Shown here piece after piece: positions 28,195 through 37,733 of a stretch of DNA of 64,000 nt (the stretch's first letter is position 1; the number at the start of each line of letters is the position of its first letter). The notes under the pieces are model-generated. The model saw nothing but the letters and a program-made list of their open reading frames with translations, was not told the origin of the DNA and ran no database searches. Location: the NCBI RefSeq assembly GCF_038039215.1, contig NZ_JBBPCL010000001.1:5890001-5954000 (forward strand), read 5' to 3'. A program made the translations under genes and the position numbers. The stretch comes from Pseudonocardia sp. T1-2H. Its GTDB lineage: Bacteria > Actinomycetota > Actinomycetes > Mycobacteriales > Pseudonocardiaceae.

Positions 28195-29046
28195 TCACAG
28201 CAGGCCCTCCGAACCCCGCGGCCGCCCGACCACGATCACGATCATCGCGACCACGACCAGCAGCAACGACAGCGCGACCGCGCCCGCCACGTCCGTCTCC
28301 CGCTCCAGGTAGACGAGCAGCGGCAGGGTCCGCGTGGTGCCCTGCAGGCTGCCCGCGAACGCGATCGTCGCGCCGAACTCCCCCATGCACCGCGCGAACG
28401 CGAGGACCGAGCCGGACGCGAGCCCGGGCAGCACGAGCGGGACGGTGACCCGGCGGAAGGCCAGGCCCGGCGAGGCGCCGAGCGTCGCGGCGACGGCCTC
28501 GTAACGGCCCCCGGCGGTGCGCAGCGCCCCCTCGAGCGAGACCACGAGGAACGGCAGCGCCACGAACGTCTGGGCCAGCACCACGGCGGCCGTCGTGAAC
28601 GGCACCGTGATCCCGAAGGCGAGCTCCAGCCCGCGCCCGACCAGCCCGGTGCGCCCGACCAGGAACAGCAGCGCGAGACCCCCGACGACCGGCGGCAGCA
28701 CCAGGGGCAGCAGCACCACGGAGCGCAGCGTCCGCAGCCCGCGCATCCGCCCGCGCGCCAGGATCACCGCGAGCGGCCCGCCGAGCAGGATGCACAGCAG
28801 CGTGGAGACCGCGGCCGTGGTCAGGGAGAGCCGCAGCGCGTCCAGGGCGGCGTCGCCGAGCAGCAGCTCCGGCATCCGGGGCCAGTCCGCCTTCAGCAGC
28901 AGGCCGAGGACGGGCAGGGCGATGAGCGCGAACGCGAACGTGGCCGGCACCCAGAGCCACCGCGGGAACCCGACGGCGGCGTCGTGGCGCCTGTCGACCT
29001 CCCCGCGGTCGACTTCCCGGCGCGCGCGGGAGGCCTGCAGGGTCAT
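28195..29046 (-). CDS. modB: Molybdate ABC transporter permease
   Basis: A 283-residue inner-membrane permease with about six helices. The cytosolic coupling loop (EAA motif) is [20 protein letters not shown], in a ModB-typical context of [19 protein letters not shown] and [18 protein letters not shown]. The latter phrase (A-x-x-E-F-G-A) is characteristic of molybdate/sulfate permeases. It sits between the HTH-Mop gene (17 bases upstream) and modC. The periplasmic binding protein modA, which normally precedes modB, is absent from the window. Confidence 0.88.
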   Translation of the reverse strand: MTLQASRARREVDRGEVDRRHDAAVGFPRWLWVPATFAFALIALPVLGLLLKADWPRMPELLLGDAALDALRLSLTTAAVSTLLCILLGGPLAVILARGRMRGLRTLRSVVLLPLVLPPVVGGLALLFLVGRTGLVGRGLELAFGITVPFTTAAVVLAQTFVALPFLVVSLEGALRTAGGRYEAVAATLGASPGLAFRRVTVPLVLPGLASGSVLAFARCMGEFGATIAFAGSLQGTTRTLPLLVYLERETDVAGAVALSLLLVVVAMIVIVVGRPRGSEGLL

Positions 29047-29062
29047 GACGAGCGGGCGCCGG

Positions 29063-29467
29063 TCACGAACTTCCGCCGGGGACCTCGACGACGACGTTCG
29101 TCGACTTGATGACGGCGACTGCGAGCGAGCCCGGTTCGAGCCCCAGGTCCCGCACCGCCTCGCTGCTCATCAGGGACACCACGCGGTGCGGCCCGCACTG
29201 CATCTCGACCTGCGCCATGACCTTGTCGGCGATCACCGACGTCACGAGGCCGACCAGCCGGTTGCGGGCCGAGCGCTGCACCCCGGAGGGGTCCGGCGCC
29301 GCGTGGGCGTGGTCCCGGGCGAACGCCGCGAGCGCGGCGCCGTCGATGACCTTGCGGTTCGACGCGTCGGGCTGGACGGGAAGCGTCCCGGCCTCGACCC
29401 AGCGGCGAACGGTGTCGTCGCTGACTCCGAGCAGCCGGGCTGCTTCGGCGATCCTGAACTGCGGCAC
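29063..29467 (-). CDS. HTH plus Mop/TOBE-domain molybdate-binding protein
   Basis: A 134-residue protein. It begins with an excisionase/MerR-like helix-turn-helix, [20 protein letters not shown], with the wing [20 protein letters not shown]. It ends in a Mop (molybdate-binding TOBE) domain, [20 protein letters not shown] then [19 protein letters not shown] and [11 protein letters not shown]. Such proteins head mod operons in actinobacteria and are thought to store or sense molybdate and to regulate the operon. GTG at 29467 gives the family's usual start ([10 protein letters not shown]). A copy of CTAATGC lies at 29487-29493 and another at 29538-29544, upstream of this gene and of the divergent dehydrogenase, which might be an operator. 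Confidence 0.85.
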   Translation of the reverse strand: MPQFRIAEAARLLGVSDDTVRRWVEAGTLPVQPDASNRKVIDGAALAAFARDHAHAAPDPSGVQRSARNRLVGLVTSVIADKVMAQVEMQCGPHRVVSLMSSEAVRDLGLEPGSLAVAVIKSTNVVVEVPGGSS

Positions 29468-29570
29468 GACGCGGATCCTATGTCCGCTAATGCGTGGCAA
29501 CCAGCCGTGGGATGGCGACCGGCGCGCATCACCTCCTCTAATGCACCTGCCTTGTGGTCGAATGGGCCCC

Positions 29571-30774
29571 GTGGACTTCGAATCCAGCGCCGTCGCTGCC
29601 GACTACACCAAGCGCATGCGCGCGTTCCTCGACGAGGAGGTGCTGCCCGCCGAGGCCGCGTACGACGCCTGGCGAGCCGAGCGCCGGGGGACGCCGCAGG
29701 AGTGGGACCTGCCCCCGGTCGTCGAGGAACTGAAGACGAAGGCCCGCGGCCGCGGGCTGTGGAACCTGTTCCTCCCGGCGATCTCCGGGCTCTCGAACCT
29801 CGAGTACGCCGCCGTCGCGGAGGTGTCCGGCTGGTCGCCGGTGATCGCGCCCGAGGCGATCAACTGCCAGGCCCCGGACACCGGGAACATGGAGACGCTG
29901 CACCTCTTCGGCACCCCCGAGCAGCAGGAGCAGTGGCTCACCCCGCTGCTCGAGGGCGAGATCCGCTCGGCCTTCGCGATGACGGAGCCCGGCGTGGCCT
30001 CGTCCGACGCCACCAACATCGAGACGCTGATCACCCGCGACGGGGACGACTACGTCATCAACGGCCGCAAGTGGTGGATCTCCGGCGCCGCGGACGAGCG
30101 CTGCAAGATCTTCATCGTCATGGGCAAGACCGACGTCGACGCGCCGCGGCACCGCCAGCAGTCGATGATCCTGGTCCCGCGGGACACCCCGGGCCTGGAG
30201 ATCCTGCGCCACCTGCCGACCTTCGGCTACCAGGACCAGCACGGACACTCCGAGCTGCGGCTCACCGACGTCCGGGTGCCGGCGACCAACCTGCTCGGCG
30301 AGGAGGGCGGCGGGTTCGCCATCGCGCAGGCCCGCCTCGGCCCCGGCCGCATCCACCACTGCATGCGGCTGATCGGGATGGCGGAGCGCGCCGTCGACCT
30401 GATGGTGAAGCGCGCGAAGGACCGCGTCGCGTTCGGCAAGCCGCTGGCCGAGCAGGGCGTGGTGCGGGAGCAGATCGCACTGTCCCGGATGGAGATCGAG
30501 CAGGCCCGCCTGCTGGTGCTCAAGACCGCGTGGCTGATCGACAAGTTCGGCGCGAAGGGCGCGGCGTCCGAGATCGCCTCGATCAAGGTCGTGGTGCCGC
30601 GGATGGCGTGCACGGTGATCGACCGGGCGATGCAGATCCACGGGGGCGCCGCGATGAGCGACGACACCCCGCTCGCCTACTTCTACACGTGGGCCCGCGC
30701 GCTGCGCTTCGCCGACGGCCCGGACGAGGTGCACATCCGCAGCGTCGCCCGCCAGGAAGCTCGGTCGGCACTGA
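29571..30774 (+). CDS. Acyl-CoA dehydrogenase (ACAD10/11-like), frameshifted at its last codons
   Basis: A ~400-residue flavoprotein that oxidises acyl-CoA. Helical domain (about 1-130), [21 protein letters not shown] FAD loop (here [20 protein letters not shown]), [20 protein letters not shown] in the beta domain, and carboxyl-terminal helices with [20 protein letters not shown]. It belongs to the larger FadE group resembling ACAD10/11. GTG at 29571 gives [16 protein letters not shown]. The normal stop is out of frame: near 30754-30760 one extra base (gaagctc) displaces a tail that would otherwise read ARQELGRH and stop at 30772-30774. As written, the frame runs on into the next gene. Function is probably intact apart from the tail; an assembly error is possible. 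Confidence 0.82.
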
Positions 30775-30911
30775 CGGGAGCCGCCGGGACCCTCGCCGCC
30801 ACTCCATCCTTCGGTCGAGGCGGCTCGTCCGACTGCCCGATACGCCGGCCCGGCCCGCGGGGCAGGGTGATCGTCGACATGATCATCCTGCCCCGACGAA
30901 GGACCGCACCG

Positions 30912-31902
30912 ATGAGCACGACCTACCGACCCCCGTCGACCGCGACCCGGCTGCGCTTCCTCGACGCGCTGCGGGGCGTCGCGATCACCGGCATCGTCTT
31001 CGTCAACATCCCGGACATGACCGGGCTGGGCTCGGACCTGCCGGGCGCGGACCTCGGTGTGGCCCGGACCGTCCTGGACCTCACGGTGCAGACCCGGTTC
31101 GTGCCGATCTTCGAGTTCCTGTTCGGCGTCGGGATGTGGTTCATCGTGTCCGGCGCCCGGAAGCGCGGGGTGACCCCCTGGGTCCCGATGGTGCTGCGCC
31201 TGACCGCCCTGTTCGGCATCGGTTTCCTGCACTCGAAGGTGTACCCGGGGGAAGTGCTCACCCTCTACGCCGCGGCCGGGCTGCTGGTGCTGCCGATCGT
31301 CGTGCTGGCGCCGCGCCGGCTACAGCTCGGCCTGGGGTCCGTGGCCGCGGTGACGGTGTTCCTCCTGGCCGGGAAGCTCCGCGGCGGAGGTCCCCGGCAT
31401 CATGCTGCTCGGTGCGGCCGCGGCCGCCTACGGCGTGCCCGCCCTGCTCGACCGCGGCGCCCGGGCCGTCGGGTTCGTCTTCCTCGCCGCCGCGGCCCTC
31501 TCGGTCGCCGCGGTGTGGCTGCAGACCTCGGCCCCGGGCGATCCGCGGTTCGTCGCCGCCGGTGGCCGGGCGGGCCTCGTCATGGCGGTCGCGTACGTCA
31601 CCGGACTCTCCCTGCTCTGGACGACCCGGGCCCGGACCGCGATCGCGGCCGTCTTCGAGCCGATCGGCCGGATGGCCCTGACGAACTACGTGACCGCGTC
31701 CCTCGTCGTGGTCCCCACGGGCCTCCTGCTGGGCTTCGCCGCCTCCGCGGACCTCGTCCCCGCACTTGTCCTCGGCGCCTGCGTGATCGCCGTGCAGAGC
31801 GTGGTGAGCCGGATCTGGCTGCACCACTTCCGCTACGGCCCGCTCGAGTGGGTCTGGCGGGCGATGACATGGCGGACGCTGCCCCGGTTCACGGCCGGGT
31901 GA
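30912..31902 (+). pseudogene. DUF418-family membrane protein with an internal +1 frameshift
   Basis: ATG at 30912 opens a DUF418 protein: [20 protein letters not shown], then [20 protein letters not shown] and several transmembrane helices. After KLRGGG (about 31385-31395) the frame must shift by one base to continue with [20 protein letters not shown] and on to the DUF418 signature, [19 protein letters not shown], ending at 31902 (RTLPRFTAG). The extra base is in the cggcggagg run. These proteins have 8-10 helices and are thought to transport or modify small molecules in the envelope; their role is unclear. With the shift real, only half the protein is made. Confidence 0.75.
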
Positions 31903-32094
31903 GCACGCACGGGTGCCGCGCGGCGATCCCGGCCCCGGGACGGCGTCGTCGTCCTGCCCGATCGGCCAGGACGACGACGCGTCCCGGGCCGCTTCTGCGG
32001 TGTCGCCTGCTCCGTCCCGCCGCATCCGCGGAGCAGTCTGACCTGGCGTTTTCCGCCATGGCCGAAGATCACCGCAGACGGCTACGCTCGTGGG

Positions 32095-33156
32095 GTGACG
32101 GCAACCGAACTCGGCCTCCCCGCGCTCAAGGGAACTCCTGTCCGGGACCCGGGCCGCCCGGACGACAAGCGGCTGATCGACACGTTCGGCCGGGTCGCGA
32201 CGGACCTCCGCATCTCGCTGACGGACCGCTGCAACCTGCGCTGCACCTACTGCATGCCCGCCGAGGGCCTGGACTGGATGCCCAAGGACGAGCAGCTCAG
32301 CGACGCGGAGCTCATGCGGCTCGTCACGATCGCGGTACGGGACCTGGGCGTGCACGAGCTGCGCTTCACCGGCGGTGAGCCGCTGCTGCGCAAGGGCCTC
32401 GAGGACGTCATCGCCGCGTCGGCCGCGCTCGAACCGCGGCCGGACATCTCGCTGACCACCAACGGCATCGGCCTGGCCCGTCGCGCGGCGGGGCTCGCCG
32501 CCGCGGGCGTGAACCGGCTCAACGTGTCGATGGACACGCTGCGCCAGGACCGGTTCGCCACGATCACCCGCCGGGACCGCCTGTCCGACGTGCTGGACGG
32601 GCTCGCCGCGGCCCGCGCCGTCGGCCTCGCCCCGGTGAAGATCAACACCGTGCTGCTGCGCGGGATGAACGACGACGAGGCCTGCGACCTGCTCGGCTTC
32701 GCCGTCGAGCACGGCTACGAGCTGCGCTTCATCGAGCAGATGCCGCTCGACGCCCAGCACGGCTGGGATCGCACCGAGATGATCACCGCCGGCGAGATCA
32801 TGGAGCGGCTGTCCGAGCGCTTCACCCTCACCCCGGACGGCGAGGAGCGCGGCGGCGCCCCGGCCGAGCGCTACCTCGTCGACGGCGGCCCGGCCCGGGT
32901 CGGCGTCATCGCGTCGGTGACCCGGCCGTTCTGCGGCGCCTGCGACCGCACCCGGCTCACCGCCGACGGCCAGGTCCGCTCCTGCCTGTTCGCCCGCACC
33001 GAGACGGACCTGCGGGCGCTGCTCCGCGGCGGCGCGGACGACCGGGAGATCGCCGAGACCTGGCGGCACGCCATGTGGGGCAAGCTCGCCGGCCACGGGA
33101 TCGACGACCCCGGCTTCCTGCAGCCGGACCGCCCGATGAGCGCGATCGGAGGCTGA
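32095..33156 (+). CDS. moaA: GTP 3',8-cyclase MoaA (molybdopterin biosynthesis)
   Basis: A 353-residue radical SAM enzyme that, with MoaC, turns GTP into cyclic pyranopterin monophosphate. The amino-terminal cluster motif is CNLRCTYC (cysteines about residues 48, 52 and 55). The carboxyl-terminal cluster is [18 protein letters not shown], and the protein ends in the essential GG (AIGG). [17 protein letters not shown] binds SAM. GTG at 32095, as the first codon before [12 protein letters not shown]. It runs into moaD with a five-base gap, so the two form an operon. The cofactor would serve the molybdenum hydroxylases in this window. Confidence 0.95.
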   Translation: MTATELGLPALKGTPVRDPGRPDDKRLIDTFGRVATDLRISLTDRCNLRCTYCMPAEGLDWMPKDEQLSDAELMRLVTIAVRDLGVHELRFTGGEPLLRKGLEDVIAASAALEPRPDISLTTNGIGLARRAAGLAAAGVNRLNVSMDTLRQDRFATITRRDRLSDVLDGLAAARAVGLAPVKINTVLLRGMNDDEACDLLGFAVEHGYELRFIEQMPLDAQHGWDRTEMITAGEIMERLSERFTLTPDGEERGGAPAERYLVDGGPARVGVIASVTRPFCGACDRTRLTADGQVRSCLFARTETDLRALLRGGADDREIAETWRHAMWGKLAGHGIDDPGFLQPDRPMSAIGG

Positions 33157-33161
33157 GGACG

Positions 33162-33467
33162 ATGACTCCCGTGAACTCCGACACGAGGACGGACGCCGCC
33201 ACGGCGACCGCGGTGCCGACGCTGACGGTCCGCTACTTCGCGGCGGCCCGGGCCGCCGCGGGCACCACGAGCGAGACCGTCGAGGTACCCGCGGGCACCA
33301 GCGTCGACGAGCTGGCGGAGACCCTCGCCGCGCGGCACGGCGCCGAGCTGGCGAAGGTTCTGCCGCGCTGCTCCTACCTGGTGGACGAGGTCGCTGTGCG
33401 GGACCGGACGCTCGGGCTGACGCACGGCGCCACCGTGGACGTCCTGCCGCCCTTCGCGGGCGGCTGA
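33162..33467 (+). CDS. moaD: MoaD/ThiS-family sulfur carrier protein
   Basis: A 101-residue ubiquitin-fold sulfur carrier for molybdopterin synthase. LTVRYFAAARAAAGTTSETV, a helix VDELAETLAARHGAELAKVL and VDVLPPFAGG at the end show the family pattern. The terminal GG is thiocarboxylated. About 15 residues of acidic/threonine-rich extension precede the fold, and a later start (for example GTG 33212) would remove them. Its partner MoaE is not in the window. The last 94 bases are overlapped on the other strand by the FUSC gene. Confidence 0.9.
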   Translation: MTPVNSDTRTDAATATAVPTLTVRYFAAARAAAGTTSETVEVPAGTSVDELAETLAARHGAELAKVLPRCSYLVDEVAVRDRTLGLTHGATVDVLPPFAGG

Positions 33468-36016
33468 GCGACCGTCCGCTCCGCCCCGCCGGCAGGGCCC
33501 GGCAGCGAGATGTCGTGCGTGACGGGCCGGTCCGGCACCAGGACCCAGTCCGCGAACGGCTCCCCCGCCGCGTCCCCGGTCGGCGTGCAGATCAGCAGGT
33601 GGATGCCGGGCTCGGGCGGGTTCAGCCGGTAGCCGCGGTCGCCGCACGTGGTGGCCCGGTCCCGCTGGCGCCCGTGCACGTCGACGAGCGTGACCGTGGC
33701 GGGCACCGGCACACCGTCGGACAGCACGCGTCCGGCCAGCACGTGGACCGGCGCCCCCGGTGCCGGGCTCGTCCGGGGCACCGATGTCCCCGCCCGGACG
33801 ATCCCGGGGGCACCGGCGAGGGAGAGCAGCGCGTCGAGCAGGTAGCCCAGCTCGTGCACCAGCGCCCGGACCTGCTGGTCCGCGACGTCGATCCCCGACA
33901 GCAGGTCCGCGGTCGCGGTGGACGACACGGCGTCCGGCCGCGGGTCCTCGGCCCGCAGCGCGTCCACGAGCACGGCGATGCCGTCGACCGCCGAGCCCAG
34001 CGCCGCGCGTCGCCGCGGGTCCAGGTCCCGGTTCTGCTCGGCGAGCCGGGCCAGCCGGCGGGCGTGGTGGGCGAGCGCGGTGTAGATCCGCAGCCTCCGC
34101 TGCCGGTCGTTGTCCGCGGCAATGAGCGCGGGCCGGACCAGCGGGGTGCAGAGCAGCAGGAGCTGGTGCAGGTGAGCGTCGAGGGTGCGGGCGTCCGCGG
34201 GCAGGTCGACGGCCGCCGCCGGGTCCTTCAGCTGGGCGGCGAGGCCGTCGAGCAGGGTGTGGAGCTGGTCGAGCACGAGCCGGCGGGCGACGGTGACGGC
34301 CGCCCGGGCGCGCGTCGGCAGCACGACCAGGGCGACCGCGCAGCCGATCGCGCCGCCGACCGCGGTCTCCTCCAGCCGCAGCACCATCAGCGCCGGGGTG
34401 AAGGTCCCGAGTAGCGCGTAGAGCTCGCCGACCAGCAGCGTGAAGAAGAAGGTCATCAGCGCGTAGGACACCCGGAACAGGTAGAACGCCCCGAAGATGC
34501 TCAGCAGCGCCAGCGGGAGCGCGACCGCGATCGAATGCCCGGTCAGCGCGACGAGCGGGATCGCGAGGCCGATCCCGATCACCGTGCCGAGCACCCGGTT
34601 GACAGCCTTGGCGACGGTCTCCGCGGACGTCGCGGTGCCGGTGAAGGCCAGGAACGCGGCCAGCACGGCCCAGTAGTAACGCTGCCCGGAGACCGCGTCC
34701 CCGGCCGCGATGGCCAGCCCGGTGGCAACCGCGACCTGCACGGCCTGCCGGGTCGTCAGCGAGATCCGGGTCCACCAGCCGCCCTCGCGGCCGTCGAGCA
34801 TGGCCTGGATGGTCTTGACGGAGCCCGGCATGTTGCCGCCGAACAGCTGAACGGCGGGGACGAATCCGGCGTCGTCGGCGACGGCGGCCCCGGTCGCCGG
34901 TGCGGACGCGGCGGCCGGCGCGGCCGTCCACTCCCCGCGGGCCCGGACCAGGATCTGCGCGGACGCGGCCATCCGCCGCACGACGTGCACGGTCTCGACC
35001 CCGGGGTCCGGCGTCCGCCGGTCACCGCCGGGGACCGGGAGCGGGCCACCGAGCCGGCCGGACAGGTCGTCGAGCAGGTCGGCCTGCGCCGCGACGACGT
35101 CCCAGCGCCCGGTGCGGACCGCGGCCAGCAGCGCGTTCGCGGGGCCCCGGACGGGCTCGGGCAGCCGATGGCCGCAGGCGGCGAGGAGCCGGGCGCCCTC
35201 GGCGAGACCGGCGGCGGCGAGCTCACCGTCGAAGAGGGCGCGGCGGACCGCCTCGGCGGCGGCGTCGTCGACGACCGCGCCCGGGGTGCCGAGCTGCCCG
35301 TCGATGATCAGGGCGGCCTCGTTGACCCGGATCAGCCGCCCGCTGAGCGTGCCGAGCAGCCGCTCCGTCCGGGGCGCGGCGGCGCGCCCGCCCGGCCCGG
35401 GCCGGCCGGCGGCCAGCAGGTCCGCCGCCGCCTCGCCGACCGCCTGCACCCGGGCCTCGAAGCCGTGCACGAGGCGCCGCAGCACGCGGTCGTTGCGCAC
35501 CGGCAGCAGGACCAGGTCCAGCAGCATCATCCAGGCCGCCGCGACGCCGATCGCCATCAGCACCACCGGCACCTGCGCGATCCTCAGCTGCAGGAACAGC
35601 GCGAAGAAGTAGCCGATGAACGCGACCATGCCGGAGGCGAAGTAGCGCGGCCCGAAGCGGCGCAGGAGCACCGCCACGAACATGACCAGGACGAACACCA
35701 CCAGCGACGCGACCCGGTACCGGTCGACCGACAGTGCGACGAGCATGCCGGCGACCATGAAGACCGGGAGGTGGAGGAGCGTCACGGCCCGGCCGCCCGG
35801 GGTGGTGTCCGCGATGCCGAACGACACCATCATCGCGAGCATCGCGCCGAGCATCATCGGGATCATCGCCGGCTGACCGACGAGCTGCGCGACCACGAAC
35901 TCGACCAGCAGGGTGGAGCCGACCCCGAGCGTCGCGCGTGCGGCCGCGGTGAGGCGGTTGAGCCCCGGATCCGAGGCCGCCAGCCGATCGCGCCAGTCCG
36001 TCCGTCGTCCCGTCAC
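33374..36016 (-). CDS. FUSC/aromatic-acid-exporter-like membrane protein with C-terminal transthyretin-like domain
   Basis: An 880-residue protein with two blocks of about six transmembrane helices (about residues 25-170 and 395-545). They are separated by a cytosolic domain and followed by a second one, the FUSC/YccS arrangement associated with efflux of aromatic acids or fusaric acid. The second membrane block carries QRYYWAVLAAFLAFTGTATS, the FUSC core motif. Unusually, residues about 755-815 form a small beta domain (VHVLAGRVLSDGVPVPATVT and GDRGYRLNPPEPGIHLLICT) resembling carboxypeptidase-regulatory/transthyretin-like folds. The carboxyl end overlaps moaD by 94 bp in antisense; the last ~30 residues are Ser/Arg/Pro-rich and may be poorly conserved. 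Start at 36016 (GTG) has GGGAGGAG upstream. Substrate unknown. Confidence 0.82.
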   Translation of the reverse strand: MTGRRTDWRDRLAASDPGLNRLTAAARATLGVGSTLLVEFVVAQLVGQPAMIPMMLGAMLAMMVSFGIADTTPGGRAVTLLHLPVFMVAGMLVALSVDRYRVASLVVFVLVMFVAVLLRRFGPRYFASGMVAFIGYFFALFLQLRIAQVPVVLMAIGVAAAWMMLLDLVLLPVRNDRVLRRLVHGFEARVQAVGEAAADLLAAGRPGPGGRAAAPRTERLLGTLSGRLIRVNEAALIIDGQLGTPGAVVDDAAAEAVRRALFDGELAAAGLAEGARLLAACGHRLPEPVRGPANALLAAVRTGRWDVVAAQADLLDDLSGRLGGPLPVPGGDRRTPDPGVETVHVVRRMAASAQILVRARGEWTAAPAAASAPATGAAVADDAGFVPAVQLFGGNMPGSVKTIQAMLDGREGGWWTRISLTTRQAVQVAVATGLAIAAGDAVSGQRYYWAVLAAFLAFTGTATSAETVAKAVNRVLGTVIGIGLAIPLVALTGHSIAVALPLALLSIFGAFYLFRVSYALMTFFFTLLVGELYALLGTFTPALMVLRLEETAVGGAIGCAVALVVLPTRARAAVTVARRLVLDQLHTLLDGLAAQLKDPAAAVDLPADARTLDAHLHQLLLLCTPLVRPALIAADNDRQRRLRIYTALAHHARRLARLAEQNRDLDPRRRAALGSAVDGIAVLVDALRAEDPRPDAVSSTATADLLSGIDVADQQVRALVHELGYLLDALLSLAGAPGIVRAGTSVPRTSPAPGAPVHVLAGRVLSDGVPVPATVTLVDVHGRQRDRATTCGDRGYRLNPPEPGIHLLICTPTGDAAGEPFADWVLVPDRPVTHDISLPGPAGGAERTVAQPPAKGGRTSTVAPCVSPSVRSRTATSSTR

Positions 36017-36042
36017 CCCGTCCGCTCCTCCCGGTCACCCAT

Positions 36043-36063
36043 TAGTTGCTTTTGCTAACTGTA
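36043..36063. promoter_or_regulatory. Imperfect AT-rich palindrome upstream of the FUSC gene
   Basis: The sequence ttagttgcttttgctaact is an imperfect inverted repeat (AGTTGC/GCTAACT) and the only A/T-rich block in the area. It lies 27 bases ahead of the start on the minus strand, the usual place for a MarR/TetR-type operator over a promoter. No regulator gene adjoins it. Confidence 0.4.
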
Positions 36064-36111
36064 TCGGGTGATCAGACCACGCATCGGCTCGTCGGCGCCA
36101 CGAACGGGTGA

Positions 36112-37140
36112 TCAGGCCTCGGCGAGCGAGCGGTAGGACGGCCAGTGACCTGCGGTGGTCGTGACCGTCGTGGCGGCGAGCATGGCGTGCACCACCGCCC
36201 GCGCGACGACGTCCGCCGCGGCTGCGTGCACCGCGAACAGCGCCGTGGCGTCCGGCGCGGGCCGGGTGCCCGTGGCCAGGGCGAAGGCGGCGTCGCCGTC
36301 CATGATCGTGTGGACCGGTGAGAGGGCGCGGGCGAGGCCGTCGTGCCCCATCGTCGCGAGCCGGCCGCAGCCCGCCTTGTCCAGCGTCAGGTCCGTGGCG
36401 AGGACGATCAGCGACGTCGCCGTGCCCGGCCGGGGTGCGGCGCGGCGTTCGGCGGCCTCGCGGAGCGCCTCGACGGCGCCCGCGGCGGTGGGCAGGTCCG
36501 GGAACTCGCCCGGCAGGCCGTGCCGGGCGCCCAGCAGGACGCCGGTGGCGGGGTCCACGGCGGAGCCGACGGCGTTCACCGCGACGAGCGCCGCGACGGT
36601 CGTCCCGTCCTCGAGCACGGCGCTCGCGGTGCCCACGCCGCCCTTGAGGCCGCCCGCGGCGGCGCCCGTGCCCGCGCCGACGGTGCCCTGGGTGATCGCG
36701 CCCCCGGAGGCGACGTCCACGGCGTGCGCCCCCAGCGCGGCCCCCGGACGGGCGCGGACGTCCCCGCCGCGGCCCAGGTCGAACAGCACGGCCGCGGGCA
36801 CGATCGGCACGACGGCGCCGGGCACCGCGAAGCCCTCGCCCGCCGCCTCGAGCCGGGCCATCACCCCACCCGCGGTGTCGAGCCCGTAGGCGCTGCCACC
36901 GCTCAGGACGACCGCGTGCACCCGGTCCACCGTGGTCCCGGGGACCAGCAGGTCCGTCTCCCGGGTGCCCGGAGCCGCGCCGCGGACGTCCGCCCCGGCG
37001 GCCGCGCCCCCGGGCGGCGCCAGGACGACGGTGACGCCGCTGAGCGCGCCGTCCCCGGTCAGGGCCGCCTGCCCCACCCGCAGGCCGGTCACGTCGGTCA
37101 GGCCGTTGCGGGGTCCGGGGCGCACAAGGTCATCCAACAC
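36112..37140 (-). CDS. P1-family (DmpA/NylA-type) peptidase
   Basis: A 342-residue enzyme of the P1/S58 family of N-terminal-nucleophile aminopeptidases and amidases, which self-cleave to alpha and beta chains. It begins GLTDVTGLRVGQAALTGDGA, contains VHAVVLSGGSAYGLDTAGGV (the conserved glycine-rich loop) and GGLKGGVGTASAVLEDGTTV. The last is the region where related enzymes place the cleavage site, and the exact nucleophile is not certain from reading alone. The beta part has VAVNAVGSAVDPATG. GTG at 37140. It stands alone between the exporter and a small secreted-protein gene. Confidence 0.85.
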   Translation of the reverse strand: MLDDLVRPGPRNGLTDVTGLRVGQAALTGDGALSGVTVVLAPPGGAAAGADVRGAAPGTRETDLLVPGTTVDRVHAVVLSGGSAYGLDTAGGVMARLEAAGEGFAVPGAVVPIVPAAVLFDLGRGGDVRARPGAALGAHAVDVASGGAITQGTVGAGTGAAAGGLKGGVGTASAVLEDGTTVAALVAVNAVGSAVDPATGVLLGARHGLPGEFPDLPTAAGAVEALREAAERRAAPRPGTATSLIVLATDLTLDKAGCGRLATMGHDGLARALSPVHTIMDGDAAFALATGTRPAPDATALFAVHAAAADVVARAVVHAMLAATTVTTTAGHWPSYRSLAEA

Positions 37141-37155
37141 CCCGTCCCGCGCCGC

Positions 37156-37629
37156 TCAGCCGTGCCGGTCGACGACTCCGGTCGGGCGGCCGTCGACGCA
37201 GCTCAGCTGGACCCGTATCCGGGTCTCCGCCGACTCGAACTCCACCCGCGGACCGCCGTCGTGCTGCTCGTTCCGCATCGCGAAGCCCTGCGCCGGGCTG
37301 ACCGAGACGACGACCGGGACGCCCGCCTCGCAGCGCGCGACCAGGGTGCCGCCCTCCTGCGCCGAGACGACCACGGCCTGCCCGGAGGCCGGCGGCACCG
37401 CCGGGGCCGGGGTCGCCGTGGGAGCCGGGGATGCGGGTGCGGCCACGGAAGGGGCCGTGGCGGAGAGCCGCGCGTCGATCTCCGCGGCGCTGAGCGGCTG
37501 CCGCTGTCCGGCGCCGGCGAGCCCGCTGCCGATCGACCCGACGGCGGTCAGCCCGACGAGCAGCGCGCCGACCGCGGCCACCACCCAGAGGGCGAGCAGG
37601 GTCGCGGATCGGGCACCTCGGGCTCTCAC
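37156..37629 (-). CDS. Membrane-anchored or secreted protein of unknown function
   Basis: A 157-residue protein. GTG at 37629 begins MRARGARSATLL and leads to a transmembrane or signal segment (ALWVVAAVGALLVGLTAVG, about residues 14-32). A Pro/Ala linker (PASPAPTATPAPAVPPASG) and a small beta-rich extracellular domain follow, with two cysteines (VARCEAGVPVVVSVSPAQGF and IRVQLSCVDGRPTGV). No family is recognised. It is divergent from the two-component system at 37.7 kb with a ~100-bp gap, so the regulator could control it (inference). Confidence 0.7.
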   Translation of the reverse strand: MRARGARSATLLALWVVAAVGALLVGLTAVGSIGSGLAGAGQRQPLSAAEIDARLSATAPSVAAPASPAPTATPAPAVPPASGQAVVVSAQEGGTLVARCEAGVPVVVSVSPAQGFAMRNEQHDGGPRVEFESAETRIRVQLSCVDGRPTGVVDRHG

Positions 37630-37733
37630 CTGCCCAGCATGCCGTCGATCAGGGTTAAGACGGGGATAAGACGGCGCTAGCGTCACCCCACGGAGGACCC
37701 GGGATGCCGCCGCCGTGTCCTACGGTTCTCCGC

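Noticed and set aside
29120..29160. tRNA-like T-loop sequence (ggttcgagccc)
   Set aside because: No matching acceptor stem or anticodon arm surrounds it, and it lies in the Mop-domain coding sequence.
29106..32378. A ~1090-residue continuous frame joining the acyl-CoA dehydrogenase, DUF418 and beyond
   Set aside because: The dehydrogenase and membrane protein are separate families; their natural ends and starts are visible and the join is explained by single-base shifts. The last part is antisense- or out-of-frame-like and overlaps moaA.
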